Under the pieces are notes generated by a model. The model ran no database searches. It saw only the letters and a list, made by a program, of their open reading frames with translations, and was not told where the DNA came from. A stretch of DNA of 62,046 nt from Geodermatophilus chilensis (GTDB lineage Bacteria; Actinomycetota; Actinomycetes; Mycobacteriales; Geodermatophilaceae). Positions 8,790 through 17,815 of the stretch are shown in pieces. Position numbers and translations under genes: made by a program. Numbering within the stretch: the first letter of the stretch is position 1; every line of letters starts with the position of its first letter. The stretch is from NCBI RefSeq assembly GCF_002802985.1, contig NZ_NVPT01000006.1, forward strand, positions 1-62,046, in the 5' to 3' direction.

Positions 8790-9187
8790 CGTCGTCGCGA
8801 CCTCGGTGCTCATCGGGGTCCTGGCCCCGAACGGGCTCGCGCCGTGTTCGCGGCGCGGCCTCGACACGTCGTCGGCTCCTGCCAGGCGGGGCCTGCGGTG
8901 GTATCCGCGCGCCCCGGGGCGACGTGACGGAGCCCCGCCGGCTGCCGTCAGTCGCTGAGCACGTCGGTGGACCTGCGCCCGCCGTCGGCCGAGCGCAGGA
9001 GTCCCTGGTGCCCCTGCCGGGACACCGGCGTCCAGGTGCCGTGGGCACGAGGCCTCCGACGAGCCGACGACCGACGACCGCGGCGACGGGCACGTGCACC
9101 ACTGAGCACGGCGGGGCGGCGTCGGGCTGCAGGTCCGGCGCCGCCGGCGTCCCGCGGCTCGGCCGGGACGACGTCGTCCGCCGCCGG
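8790..9187. other. Convergent intergenic stretch, nothing recognised
   Basis: About 400 bases between the end of the nuo-type operon and the end of the minus-strand MFS gene. All frames give proline/arginine-rich, motif-free peptides. I see no RNA gene and no clear gene remnant. Confidence 0.4.
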
Positions 9188-10396
9188 TCAGCCGGCTCGT
9201 GCTCCCACTGCGCCGACCGCCGCCGCGGCCACCAGCAGCAGTCCCCCCAGCAGGTACACGGCCTGGATGCCGACGGCGTCGGCGAGCAGCCCGCCGCCGA
9301 GCAGGCTCAGCAGCCGTCCGGTCTGCCACAGCACGTCGAAGCCGGCGAACGCGCGGCCGCGCAGCTCATCGGGGACGCGGGACTGCACCAGGCTGCTGAA
9401 GGTGACGGCGCCGGTCGAGGTCGACAGCCCGTACACGACCAGGGCCGCAGCGGCCAGCGGCAGCCCGGTCACCGCCGCCAGCACCAGGTCGACCACGCCC
9501 CGCACCGCGTAGGGCCCGAACACGAACAGCGGCCGCCGCGGATCCCGGATGCGACGGAGCAGCAGCAGCGGGCCGAGCGCCGCACCGATGCCGATGCAGG
9601 CGATGAGCACCCCGAAGCCCTCGCCACCGCCGAGGCGCTCCTGCGCGAGCACGACCAGCAGCGCGCTGGTCGCCCCGGCCGACAGCGCGGCCAGGAACTG
9701 ACCGGCGGCCAGCGCCTTGAGCAACGGGATCCGGGTGAGGGCGGCCAGCGCCTCGCGGGCGTGGGCGAAGGGGCTGCTGACCGAGACCGGCCGGGGGCGG
9801 TCGGGTTCGGGCAGGCTGCGGAGCACGACTGCGGACAGGGCGAAGGACACCGCGTTGACCGCGAACGCCGGTCCGAACCCGACGTCGACCGCCAGCAGAG
9901 CCGCGACCGGGGCGGTGGCGATCTGCGCGACGACCGCCGCGGTCCAGATGCCGCTGTTGGCCGCGACCAGCTCCTCGTCGTCGACCACGGTCGGCAGCAG
10001 CGACTGCGCGGCCGGGGAGAAGAACACCTGTCCGGCGGACAGGCCGAACGCGACGGCGTAGGCCATGCCCGGGCCGTCGTGCCAGAGCGCGAGCGTCGCG
10101 GCCAGGGCCACGCGGACCAGGTCGGCGGCGACCATGACCCGGACCCGGGGGAGCCGGTCGACGAGGCTGCCGGCCAGCGGCGCCAGCAGCAGCACCGGCG
10201 CAATCTCGGCCAGCACCGCCCCGGCCACTCCCAGCCCCGAGTCGGTCAGCGCGATGAGCAGCAGCCCGAGCGTCGTGAACTGCGCGACGTCGCCGACCTG
10301 ACTGATCGTGCGGGCCAGCCACAGCCGCCGGTACGCAGGACGGCGCAGCAGTGCGCGCAGGCCGGGGCCCGGGTCGGTCGCGGTCACGGTGGACAT
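9188..10396 (-). CDS. MFS transporter, EntS/MFS_3-like exporter
   Basis: A 402-residue protein with about 12 transmembrane helices. LRRPAYRRLWLARTISQVGDVAQFTTLGLL at the N-terminus, PLAGSLVDRLPRVRVMVAADLVR (the helix 2-3 loop motif with a basic pair) and VPDELRGRAFAGFDVLWQTGRLL in the second half match the enterobactin exporter-like MFS group. Substrate unknown. The ATG at 10396 is preferred (GGGG upstream); a GTG 18 bases earlier is possible. It is divergent from a lipoprotein gene, with a very short shared promoter region. Confidence 0.85.
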   Translation of the reverse strand: MSTVTATDPGPGLRALLRRPAYRRLWLARTISQVGDVAQFTTLGLLLIALTDSGLGVAGAVLAEIAPVLLLAPLAGSLVDRLPRVRVMVAADLVRVALAATLALWHDGPGMAYAVAFGLSAGQVFFSPAAQSLLPTVVDDEELVAANSGIWTAAVVAQIATAPVAALLAVDVGFGPAFAVNAVSFALSAVVLRSLPEPDRPRPVSVSSPFAHAREALAALTRIPLLKALAAGQFLAALSAGATSALLVVLAQERLGGGEGFGVLIACIGIGAALGPLLLLRRIRDPRRPLFVFGPYAVRGVVDLVLAAVTGLPLAAAALVVYGLSTSTGAVTFSSLVQSRVPDELRGRAFAGFDVLWQTGRLLSLLGGGLLADAVGIQAVYLLGGLLLVAAAAVGAVGARAG

Positions 10397-10482
10397 GCTG
10401 CCCCGACGGCGCACGACGCCTCGGCAGCGGTGCCAGCGGCCCGCTGATGGCCACGGGTGGCGGTCCGGAGGAACCCCGGGTG

Positions 10483-11322
10483 GTGCGGCACCGTTGGGCG
10501 ACCGTGAGGTCCCCGCTGCTGTTCCGCCTGCCGGTCACCGCCGCTGCCCTCGTCGTCCTGGCGGGCTGCGGCGGCTCCTCCGCCGGCCCCACCGCCGATC
10601 AGGAGGTCCGGGCGGCGGAGCAGGTGTTCGACGAGGCCCCGGTGGTGGTGCCCGACCCCTCCGGTACCTCCGCCACGGTGCAGGTGTCCACCGACATCGA
10701 CATGGCCTGCGCGGTGGTCTTCGGCCGGGACGAGTCGCTGGGCGAGGGGATCGCCACCGACACCGACATGGGCGGTGGGCCGCACACCCAGCACCGCGCG
10801 GTGATGAGCGGGCTGGAGCCGGACACCGAGTACTGGTACCGCGTGCAGGGCTCGGGTGCCGACGGCGCTCTGTACCGGAGCGAGCTCATGAGCTTCCGGA
10901 CTCCCGCGGCGGACACCGCGGCGCCTGCGGGGGAGAACGTGGCCGAGGGCGCGGACGTGGTCGGGGTCAGCTCGGAGTTCTCCGATGCGTTCGCCGCGTC
11001 CCGCGCGGTGGACGGCGACCTGTCGACCGAGTGGTCCAGCGCGGGCGACGGGGACGACGCGTGGATGACCATCGACCTGGGCCGGCAGGTCCGGGTGGCC
11101 GGCCTGGCGTTGCGCAGCCGGTCGATGGGAGACGGCTCCTCGGTCGTGCAGACCTTCACCGTCACCACCGACGGCGGCCTGGTCCACGGGCCGTTCGACG
11201 CGGGCACCGGCGGGCCGGTCACGGAGGTCGACCTCATCGGCCGGGTGCTGCGCATCGACGCCGTCCAGACCACCGGCGGCAACACCGGCGCGGCCGAGAT
11301 CGAGGTCTACGAGGCTCCCTGA
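10483..11322 (+). CDS. Lipoprotein with discoidin-like (F5/8 type C) domain
   Basis: A secreted lipoprotein of about 279 residues. After a basic start (RHRWATVRSPLLFR), a hydrophobic run ends in the lipobox VLAGC-GG, so the mature protein begins at that Cys and is lipid-anchored outside the membrane. Residues about 50-140 look like a fibronectin type III fold (AVMSGLEPDTEYWYRV). Residues about 150-275 resemble a discoidin domain (AVDGDLSTEWSSAGDG...MTIDLGRQVRVAGLAL), which usually binds sugars. GGAGGAA at 10467-10473 favours the GTG at 10483 or 10480. Ligand and role unknown; no enzyme domain seen. Confidence 0.8.
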   Translation: MRHRWATVRSPLLFRLPVTAAALVVLAGCGGSSAGPTADQEVRAAEQVFDEAPVVVPDPSGTSATVQVSTDIDMACAVVFGRDESLGEGIATDTDMGGGPHTQHRAVMSGLEPDTEYWYRVQGSGADGALYRSELMSFRTPAADTAAPAGENVAEGADVVGVSSEFSDAFAASRAVDGDLSTEWSSAGDGDDAWMTIDLGRQVRVAGLALRSRSMGDGSSVVQTFTVTTDGGLVHGPFDAGTGGPVTEVDLIGRVLRIDAVQTTGGNTGAAEIEVYEAP

Positions 11323-11410
11323 CGCGCCTCCACCCGCGCACTGAGGTGCCCCTGGTCGACTCGGACTGTCGCCCCGCTGACCATCTGCGTTCCCCGCATC
11401 CCTGCTGGGA
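11307..11410 (-). pseudogene. Possible remnant of an SDR C-terminus
   Basis: On the minus strand a short frame ends MVSGATVRVDQGHLSA followed by about eleven residues and a stop. This looks like the C-terminal substrate-loop/dimer segment of short-chain dehydrogenases (VTGATxRVDGGHLSA). Nothing upstream in any frame continues the fold, so if real it is a decayed 3' fragment. The match is short and could be chance. Confidence 0.3.
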
Positions 11411-11691
11411 CATTCCGTCGTGGCGGTGGGGCCGCAGCGAGGAAGCGAGGGAAGTACCCGGCTCCGGATCCGGAGGTGTCGTCGAGCTCCGGCCCGTGTT
11501 GCTCAGGAGAACGACGTCGGTGCCACTCCGCCCGGGCTGGTGATGGGCCACGTCCTGTACGGCCCCGTCGCGGGGGGTTGGTGCACGGCCTCGTCGTCGC
11601 CTGAGTGTCCGGGCGGCCTTTCCCGGGCACCCGGACACGGGCCGCCCCGAGGTCGGCGCACCGTGATCGACAGAACGGAGAGGCAGATTCC
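11323..11691. other. Intergenic region upstream of the GH15 gene
   Basis: Apart from the possible SDR fragment at its left edge, nothing coding is apparent. The right part presumably holds the promoter of the GH15 gene; an AGAGG lies about ten bases before its ATG. Confidence 0.35.
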
Positions 11692-13512
11692 ATGACCGCC
11701 CACGTGCCGGACGGACGCGCGCCTGCCATCAGTGCCTACGGCTTCCTGTCCGACTGCTCGTCCGCTGCGCTGGTCAGCACCGGCGGGTCGGTCGACTGGT
11801 GGTGCCTGCCCCGCTTCGACTCGCCGTCGGTGTTCGGCCGGCTGCTCGACCCCGACGCCGGGTACTGGGAGGTGGCACCAGAGAGTGCGTTCTCCGCGGA
11901 ACGCGACTACGTCGAGGACTCCCTGGCCCTGCGGACGGTGTTCCGGACGGAGTCGGGGGCCGTCGCCGTGACCGATGCGCTGGCCTTGCAGCCGGGGGCC
12001 CGGGGCCACGACATCGGCCTCCGCTCACCCCACGTCCTGCTGCGCCTCGTCGAGGGGCTCGAGGGCACGGCCGACCTGCGGACGACGGTCGCTCCGCGCT
12101 TCGAGTACGGGCTGACCGTCCCGCGCTGGCGGCGGGATCCTGGGTCCTGGTCGGTACACGTCGGGCCGGTGGGCCTCCGGTTGACCGGCGACGTTGAGCT
12201 GACCGCGGAGGCGGGAGATCTCAGTGGTGCCTTCGCCGTCCGGGCGGGGGAGCGGGTCGGGTTCTGCCTGGCGTACGCACCACCCTACGAGGACGACGAC
12301 GGCCTGGACATCGACGCGGGGGAGGGCCTGCAGGACACGGTCGCAGCCTGGCGGTCGTGGGCCGCCGAGCACCGGGGCTACGAGGGCCGGCACCTGGCGG
12401 CGGTGCGCCGCAGCGCCCTGGTCCTGCAGGGGCTGACCTACCAGAAGACCGGCGCGGTCGCCGCCGCCGCCACCACGTCCCTTCCCGAGGAGCTCGGCGG
12501 CGAGCTGAACTGGGACTACCGCTTCGCTTGGCTGCGAGACGTCAGCCTCACCCTGCAGGCGCTGTGGGTGGCCGCCTGCCCGCACGAGGCCGACCGGTTC
12601 TTCGACTGGCTGGCCGCCGCGGTCGGGCACGTGGGTGAGGCGCCGCTGCAGATCATGTACGGCGTCGAGGGCGAACGCGACCTCACCGAACACACCCTCG
12701 GCCACCTCACCGGCTACCGCGGCAGCCGACCGGTACGAGTAGGGAACGACGCCTGGAAGCAGCGCCAGCTCGACGTGCTCGGCGAGATCCTCTTCGCCGC
12801 CCACCTGCTGCGCGACCAGCTCCGTCCCTTCGACGAGCCGACACGTGACCTGCTGGTCACCCTGGCGGACCAGGCGGTCCGGGACTGGCGGCTGCCCGGC
12901 GCAGGGATGTGGGAGGCACGCGACGAACCCCGCCACTACACGTCGGGGAAGGTCATGTGCTGGGTGGCGCTCGATCGGGCGATCGCGCTGGCCGACGACC
13001 TCGGGTACGGGGCTCGCCCCGAGGACTGGGCGCGGGCCCGCGACGAGATCCGCGAGGCCGTGCTGAAGCAGGCCTGGAGCGACCGGGCCGGTGCCTACGC
13101 CGGGGCCTTCGGCTCGGACGACCTGGATGCCTTGGTGTTGCTGATGCCACTCGTCGGGTTCCTGCCGGCCGACGACCCCCGGATGCTCGCCACGATCGAG
13201 GCGATCCGCGACCGGCTCACCGAGGGCCGGCTCGTGCGCCGCTGGGCCGGGGACACCGGCGGGTTCGTGATCTGCAGCTTCTGGCTGGTCGAGTGCCTGG
13301 CGCTGGCCGGCAAGGTCGACGAGGCCGACGACTGGTTCACCCATCTTCTCCAGTGCGGCAACGACCTCGGGCTCTTCGCCGAGGAGATCGACCCGGGCAC
13401 CGGCGAGCAGCTGGGCAACTACCCGCAGGCCTTCTCCCACGTCGGCCTGGTCAACGCCGCCTGGCGGCTGACGGAGTGCACCTCCGGGCGGGACCTCGAC
13501 GACGTCCAGTGA
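11692..13512 (+). CDS. Glycoside hydrolase family 15 (glucoamylase/trehalase-like)
   Basis: A 606-residue cytoplasmic-type enzyme (no signal peptide). The N-terminal beta domain (about 1-220) starts with ISAYGFLSDCSSAALVSTGGSVDWWCLPRFDSPSVFGRLLD, the standard GH15 opening. The (alpha/alpha)6 catalytic domain (about 240-600) contains ELNWDYRFAWLRDVSLTLQAL and GMWEARDEPRHYTSGKVMCWVALDRA with the candidate catalytic glutamate in GMWE. Actinobacterial members of this type include mycobacterial trehalases as well as glucoamylases, so the substrate (trehalose or alpha-glucan) cannot be decided. It is followed after 64 bases by an SDR gene. Confidence 0.9.
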   Translation: MTAHVPDGRAPAISAYGFLSDCSSAALVSTGGSVDWWCLPRFDSPSVFGRLLDPDAGYWEVAPESAFSAERDYVEDSLALRTVFRTESGAVAVTDALALQPGARGHDIGLRSPHVLLRLVEGLEGTADLRTTVAPRFEYGLTVPRWRRDPGSWSVHVGPVGLRLTGDVELTAEAGDLSGAFAVRAGERVGFCLAYAPPYEDDDGLDIDAGEGLQDTVAAWRSWAAEHRGYEGRHLAAVRRSALVLQGLTYQKTGAVAAAATTSLPEELGGELNWDYRFAWLRDVSLTLQALWVAACPHEADRFFDWLAAAVGHVGEAPLQIMYGVEGERDLTEHTLGHLTGYRGSRPVRVGNDAWKQRQLDVLGEILFAAHLLRDQLRPFDEPTRDLLVTLADQAVRDWRLPGAGMWEARDEPRHYTSGKVMCWVALDRAIALADDLGYGARPEDWARARDEIREAVLKQAWSDRAGAYAGAFGSDDLDALVLLMPLVGFLPADDPRMLATIEAIRDRLTEGRLVRRWAGDTGGFVICSFWLVECLALAGKVDEADDWFTHLLQCGNDLGLFAEEIDPGTGEQLGNYPQAFSHVGLVNAAWRLTECTSGRDLDDVQ

Positions 13513-13576
13513 TGCCCCTCCAGGGGTCACCCCACCGGAGCGGGCCCCACCTCGCTCCCCGAGAGAAGGAGACAGC

Positions 13577-14575
13577 ATGGTCCGAGGAGATCGTCAGCCG
13601 AAGGTGGTCGTGGTGACCGGCGCCAGCGCCGGACTCGGGCGGGCCATCGCCCACGCCTTCGCCGACCGCGGCGATCGGGTGGCGCTGCTCGCCCGCAACG
13701 GGACGGGGCTGGAGGCGGCCGCGCAGGAGGTCCGTGCCCGTGGCGGACAGCCGCTGGCCGTGGAGGTGGATGTCGCCGATGACAGCCAGGTCGAGGCGGC
13801 CGCCGAGCGGGTGGAGCGCGAGCTGGGCCCGATCGACGTCTGGGTGAACAACGCGATGGCCGCCGTGTTCGCGCCGTTCCTCGAGGTCACGCCCGAGGAG
13901 TACCGGCGCGGTGTGGAGGTCACCTTCCTCGGTTCGGTCAACGGCGCGCGCGCCGCGCTCCGCCGGATGACCGAGCGCGACGCCGGCCACCTCATCCAGA
14001 TCGGCTCCTCGCTGGCCTTCCGCGGCATCCCGCTGCAGTCGGTGTACTGCGCCTCCAAGCACGCACTCAACGGCCTCTACGACTCGTTGCGTGCCGAGCT
14101 GCTGCACGACGGCAGCCGGGTGCAGATCACGTCGGTGCACATGCCCGCCATGAACACCCCCCAGTTCCGGCTGGGCCTGGCCAAGATGCCCCGCAAGGCA
14201 CAGCCGGTGCCGCCGATCTACCAGCCGGAGGTCGCCGCGAGGGCCGTCGTCTGGGCCAGCCAGCACCGGCGCCGGGAGATCTGGGTGGGGGCCTCCACGG
14301 TCGGCACGATCCTCGGCAGCCGCCTGGCCGGTGGGCTGCTCGACCACTACCTGGGCCGCACCGGCTACTCCTCGCAGCAGACTGACGAGTCGGCCGACCC
14401 GGATGCGCCCGACTACCTGTTCTCCCCGGTGCCCGGTGACCACGGGACCCACGGCCCGTTCGACGACCAGTCCCACAGCCGCAGCCTCCAGCTGCCGCTC
14501 AGCCTGCACCGCCGATCGCTCGTCGCCGGTCTGGGCATCGCCGGCGCAGCCGTGGCGCTGGCATCCCGGCGGTGA
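13577..14575 (+). CDS. SDR family oxidoreductase with C-terminal membrane anchor
   Basis: A 332-residue short-chain dehydrogenase. The Rossmann motif VVVTGASAGLGRAIAHAFA, the NNAMA turn, Ser in IQIGSSLAF and the YCASKHA catalytic YxxxK are all present, so it should be active with NAD(P)H. Beyond the fold, residues about 270-315 form a polar extension, and the last 20 (RSLVAGLGIAGAAVALASRR) are a single hydrophobic helix that could be a tail anchor. AGAAGGAGA lies just before the ATG. Long tail-anchored SDRs of this kind are common in high-GC actinobacteria; substrate unknown. Confidence 0.87.
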   Translation: MVRGDRQPKVVVVTGASAGLGRAIAHAFADRGDRVALLARNGTGLEAAAQEVRARGGQPLAVEVDVADDSQVEAAAERVERELGPIDVWVNNAMAAVFAPFLEVTPEEYRRGVEVTFLGSVNGARAALRRMTERDAGHLIQIGSSLAFRGIPLQSVYCASKHALNGLYDSLRAELLHDGSRVQITSVHMPAMNTPQFRLGLAKMPRKAQPVPPIYQPEVAARAVVWASQHRRREIWVGASTVGTILGSRLAGGLLDHYLGRTGYSSQQTDESADPDAPDYLFSPVPGDHGTHGPFDDQSHSRSLQLPLSLHRRSLVAGLGIAGAAVALASRR

Positions 14576-14665
14576 GCCTGCCCGGCCCCGCGGCCCGCCG
14601 TCGCCCGTCCACCCCACCGCCCACGACGGCCGAGCGCAGGCCCGGGAGCACGCCTACGGTCGGCC

Positions 14666-15460
14666 ATGTCGCTGACCCTCGGCACCGGACCCCTCGCCCG
14701 GCCCTCAACAGGCCAGCTGAACGCCGATCTGTGGTCGGTCGCGCCCGCACACGCGCTGTACCTCCATCCGCTGCAGGAGCGGATCCGGGGCATCCTGGGC
14801 GGGCGGACGGTGGTGGACACGACGGGCGCGGTGATGCTGCACGAGACCGGGCTATTGCCGCGCTGGTACCTGCCGGAGACCGACGTGGCCCCGGGGCTGC
14901 TCCGGCCCAGCAACACGCGCACCGACTGCCCGTTCAAGGGGGAGGCGCACTACTGGGATCTGGAGGTGGACAGCCACCGGATGGAGGACGCGGCCTGGTC
15001 CTACCCCGACCCGGTGGACGGCTGTCCGCCCCTGGCCGGACTGGTGTCCTTCTACTTCGAGAAGGTGGACACCTGGTTGGTCGAGGACGAGAAGCAGATC
15101 GGCCATCCGCGCGACCCGTTCCACCGGGTCGACGCCCGCCGCTCGTCCCGGCACGTGGTGGTCCGTGTCAGCGGCGAGGTGGTCGCCGAGACCCGGTCGC
15201 CGGTCGCGGTGGCCGAGACCGGGATGCCGGTGCGGTGGTACGTGCCCGAGACCGACATCCGCGACGGCGTCCTGGAGCCGAGCCCGACGACGTCGGTCTG
15301 CCCGTACAAGGGCGTGGCCACCTACGAGCACGTGGTCGTCGCCGGACGGCGGTACGAGGACGCGGCCTGGTGCTACCGGGAGCCGCTGCTGGAGGCTCTG
15401 CCCGCGGCGGGCCACCGGTCCTTCGACGGCGAGGACGTCGAGGTGCAGGTCGGCGCCTGA
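14666..15460 (+). CDS. Tandem DUF427 domain protein
   Basis: A 264-residue protein with two copies of DUF427 (about 35-130 and 150-255). Each has the family pattern RWYxPETDV...(C)PxKGxAxYW/E...AAWxYxxP: residues LPRWYLPETDVAPGLL / CPFKGEAHYW / DAAWSYPDP and VRWYVPETDIRDGVL / CPYKGVATYE / DAAWCYREP. DUF427 folds as a small beta-tent; its function is not established. No transmembrane segment. It ends three bases before the convergent dehalogenase gene. Confidence 0.85.
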   Translation: MSLTLGTGPLARPSTGQLNADLWSVAPAHALYLHPLQERIRGILGGRTVVDTTGAVMLHETGLLPRWYLPETDVAPGLLRPSNTRTDCPFKGEAHYWDLEVDSHRMEDAAWSYPDPVDGCPPLAGLVSFYFEKVDTWLVEDEKQIGHPRDPFHRVDARRSSRHVVVRVSGEVVAETRSPVAVAETGMPVRWYVPETDIRDGVLEPSPTTSVCPYKGVATYEHVVVAGRRYEDAAWCYREPLLEALPAAGHRSFDGEDVEVQVGA

Positions 15461-15463
15461 CGG

Positions 15464-16174
15464 TCAGGGCAACTGATCGGCGAGGCCGGTGATCCCGGTG
15501 CCGCGCAGCGTCGGTGCGGTGAAGGAGTCGGGGTAGGGGGTGCCGGCGCGGTCGATCCACGCGGTGGCCAGGCCGGCGCGGGCGGCGCCGTCGATGTCCC
15601 ACGGGTGCACGGCGACCAGCAGCATGTCGCCCGGCTCGGTTCCGCAGGTCCGGGCGGCGTACTCGTAGGCGGTGCGGGCCGGCTTCCAGGCCCCGGCGTC
15701 CTCGACCGACAGCAGGGCCTCGAACTCGTCCCGGATGCCGGCGTCGCCCAGCAGCTTCTCCGAGACCCGCGTCGACCCGTTGGTGAGGGTGACCAGGCGC
15801 CGTCCCGAAGCCCGTAGCGCGCGAATCCCGTCGGGCACATCGGGGTGGACCGCCAGCTCGGCGAAGCCGCTCATGACGTGGTCGACCGCCGCGTCGACGT
15901 CGCGGTCGAGGTCCACGCCGTGCAGCACGGTGCGCAACGCGTCGGCCCCGAGCTCGGCGAAGGGGCGCGATGCGCCGGCGGCGGTCAGGGCGAACCCGTC
16001 GCGCAGCAGGGTGGCGAACCACAGCTTGGCCAGCTGCGCCGGGGCGCCGATGTCCTCGAAGCGCTGGGCCATCGGGCTCATGTCGGACAGGGTCTCGTTG
16101 ACGTCGAAGACGATCACGGACGGCGAGGGGGCCATCGGGACTCCTGGGAGGTCGGCGGTGGAGGGCACGGTCAT
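15464..16174 (-). CDS. HAD-superfamily haloacid dehalogenase type II-like
   Basis: A 236-residue HAD hydrolase. Motif I VFDVNETLSD holds the nucleophile Asp, motif II is TLTNGS, and motif III includes KPARTAYEYAA (Lys) and the acidic ending near HPWDIDGAARAG. This arrangement is that of L-2-haloacid dehalogenases, which hydrolyse 2-haloacids to hydroxyacids by an ester intermediate; some members act on other small acids. The ATG at 16174 overlaps the stop of the upstream gene (ATGA); an internal ATG at 16135 with AGGAG before it is an alternative. It is the last gene of a four-gene overlapping operon. Confidence 0.85.
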   Translation of the reverse strand: MTVPSTADLPGVPMAPSPSVIVFDVNETLSDMSPMAQRFEDIGAPAQLAKLWFATLLRDGFALTAAGASRPFAELGADALRTVLHGVDLDRDVDAAVDHVMSGFAELAVHPDVPDGIRALRASGRRLVTLTNGSTRVSEKLLGDAGIRDEFEALLSVEDAGAWKPARTAYEYAARTCGTEPGDMLLVAVHPWDIDGAARAGLATAWIDRAGTPYPDSFTAPTLRGTGITGLADQLP

Positions 16175-16944
16175 CGCAGTTCGGTGCTGGAGGCGACCAG
16201 CACGAGGACCCGCGGAAGGGTCGTGGAATAGGCCCCGAGGACGGCGGCCATGCCGGGGCGGGCGTCGCCGAGCCCGGCCTGCTCCAGCGCGGCGGGGCCG
16301 GCCGCGACGTGCCAGGGCAGCAGCCGGGCGGCCTCGGACGCCCGGCGCTGCAGGTCGTCGGCGGCCGGCCGGGTGACGGGGACCTGGGGACCCAGGTGGT
16401 TCCAGGCGGCCTCCAGCAGACCGCGCCCGGCCAGGCTGCGCCAGATGCTGTTGACGATGGGCGTCTCGAGTTCGGCGCGGATCCGGCCGTAGAGCCTCGG
16501 GGCCGGGACGTCCTGTGGTGATGGTGCCGGGTCGCGCGGCTGGACCGGGCGCGGCTCGGGTGCCTGCCCGGCCGCGGGCGGTGCGTCCAGTTCGCCGCCG
16601 AGCGCGATCTGCAGGCCGGCGGCCAGCAGGAGCATGCGGCTCAGGGGCCCGGCGAACTCCGCGAGTGTGCCGCGGACCTCGGCGTCGGCGGGTGGCCTCG
16701 CCGCGTCCCGCACCGAGGAGACCAGTTGCTGCGCTGCCCCGGCGAAGGAGGGGTGCGACAGCACTCCAGCGGCCTGCTCGTGGGCGAGCACGAGATAGCC
16801 CGGACAGAGGGCCAGCGACTTGAACAGGCTGGGGACGAACGGCATGGACTCCAGAAGGTCGGCGTAGACGGCGGCGACGCCACCGGTCGCTTCGGCCTCC
16901 TCCACCATCGGGTAGCCCACGAACCCGCCGACGTCATCGCCCAC
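16171..16944 (-). CDS. DehI-family haloacid dehalogenase-like protein
   Basis: About 257 residues, all helical by composition, with an internal duplication: both halves carry the AxxxVYADLLESMPFVPSLFKSLAL / RLYGRIRAELETPIVNSIWRSLAG type segment, as in the pseudo-dimeric DehI group I dehalogenases, which invert either enantiomer of 2-haloacids by direct attack of water. A Pro-rich linker joins the halves (about 120-150). The catalytic Asp cannot be assigned with certainty. The GTG at 16944 is preferred because GAGGAGG lies five bases upstream; the frame is open to a GTG at 16968. Overlaps its neighbours on both sides. Confidence 0.72.
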   Translation of the reverse strand: MGDDVGGFVGYPMVEEAEATGGVAAVYADLLESMPFVPSLFKSLALCPGYLVLAHEQAAGVLSHPSFAGAAQQLVSSVRDAARPPADAEVRGTLAEFAGPLSRMLLLAAGLQIALGGELDAPPAAGQAPEPRPVQPRDPAPSPQDVPAPRLYGRIRAELETPIVNSIWRSLAGRGLLEAAWNHLGPQVPVTRPAADDLQRRASEAARLLPWHVAAGPAALEQAGLGDARPGMAAVLGAYSTTLPRVLVLVASSTELR

Positions 16945-17815
16945 CGGAACCTCCTCGTTCGGGTGCACCGGCGGTCGACCCGGGCTCTGCGCGACGTGGC
17001 ACGAGCAGTTCGTTGACGGCTGCGGCGACGACCTCGGGATGGTCCTCGGGGGTGAAGTGCTTCCCGCCCGGGATGGGTTGCAGCGCCGTCCCCAGGTCCG
17101 CGGCGAGGCGGCGGCCGTACTGCACCTTCTGGAACTGGTCGGCCTCGCCCCAGACCACCCGAGCCGGCAGGCCGAGCGAGGGCAGCCGGTCGGCGACCGC
17201 GATCGTGTCCTCGACGCGGAGCGCGCTGACCTGGCGCATCAAGCTCCGGGCGGCGCCGTGGGCGACGTAGTGCTGCCAGTGGACGCCGATGGATTCAAGG
17301 GCGCGGGCCCGGTCGTCGTGCCCCCGGTGGATCAGCTGGACGAACGACGGGTAGAGCGCGGTCTCCGGCAGGTGGCGTAGCACCGGAGCCGCGCGCTGCA
17401 TCGCCTTGACGCTCGGGATCGGCCAGGAGTCGTAGCAGACAGCGTTGGTCAGCACGATCCCGGAGAACCGGTCGGGTGCCCGGACCGCGGCGATCTGCGC
17501 GACCCCGCCGCCGAGGTCGTGCCCCACGAGCACCGGCGCCTCGACGCCGACGGTGTCCAGCCAGCGGAGCAGCCGGTCGGCCTGGGCGGCCAGGCCGAGG
17601 TCGCGGCCCTCCCCGTCGGGGATGGAGCTGCCGTAGCCGACCATCTCCAGCGCCAGGCTGCGGCCGCGCACCAGAGGCAGCACGTGGCGCCACAGCCGTG
17701 GCGAGGTGGGGATGCCGTGCACGAGGACGACGGGGGAGCCCTCGCCGTGCTCCAGCCAGCGGATCGGCTCGCCGTCGAGCAGGTCCTCGTGCAGGTGCAC
17801 GCCCAGGCCGGTCAC
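16934..17815 (-). CDS. Alpha/beta hydrolase with Asp nucleophile (haloalkane dehalogenase-like)
   Basis: A 293-residue alpha/beta hydrolase. VVLVHGIPTSPRLWRHVLP gives the HG-type oxyanion loop; VLVGHDLGGGVAQ is the nucleophile elbow with Asp (G-H-D-L-G); VVWGEADQFQKV carries the acid region and GGKHFTPEDHP the catalytic His. An Asp nucleophile is typical of haloalkane dehalogenases, fluoroacetate dehalogenases and epoxide hydrolases, in contrast to Ser esterases. The GTG at 17815 overlaps the TGA of the VKOR-like gene (GTGA). Operon context with two haloacid dehalogenase-type genes makes halogenated substrates plausible. Confidence 0.82.
   Translation of the reverse strand: MTGLGVHLHEDLLDGEPIRWLEHGEGSPVVLVHGIPTSPRLWRHVLPLVRGRSLALEMVGYGSSIPDGEGRDLGLAAQADRLLRWLDTVGVEAPVLVGHDLGGGVAQIAAVRAPDRFSGIVLTNAVCYDSWPIPSVKAMQRAAPVLRHLPETALYPSFVQLIHRGHDDRARALESIGVHWQHYVAHGAARSLMRQVSALRVEDTIAVADRLPSLGLPARVVWGEADQFQKVQYGRRLAADLGTALQPIPGGKHFTPEDHPEVVAAAVNELLVPRRAEPGSTAGAPERGGSGGR

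Noticed and set aside
8790-9187. Search for a small RNA or tRNA gene
   Set aside because: No cloverleaf, T-loop or known RNA motif was seen here, or anywhere else in the window.
15168-16022. Minus-strand 284-codon frame across the DUF427 and dehalogenase genes
   Set aside because: Arginine-rich shadow of the recognised genes on the same and opposite strands.
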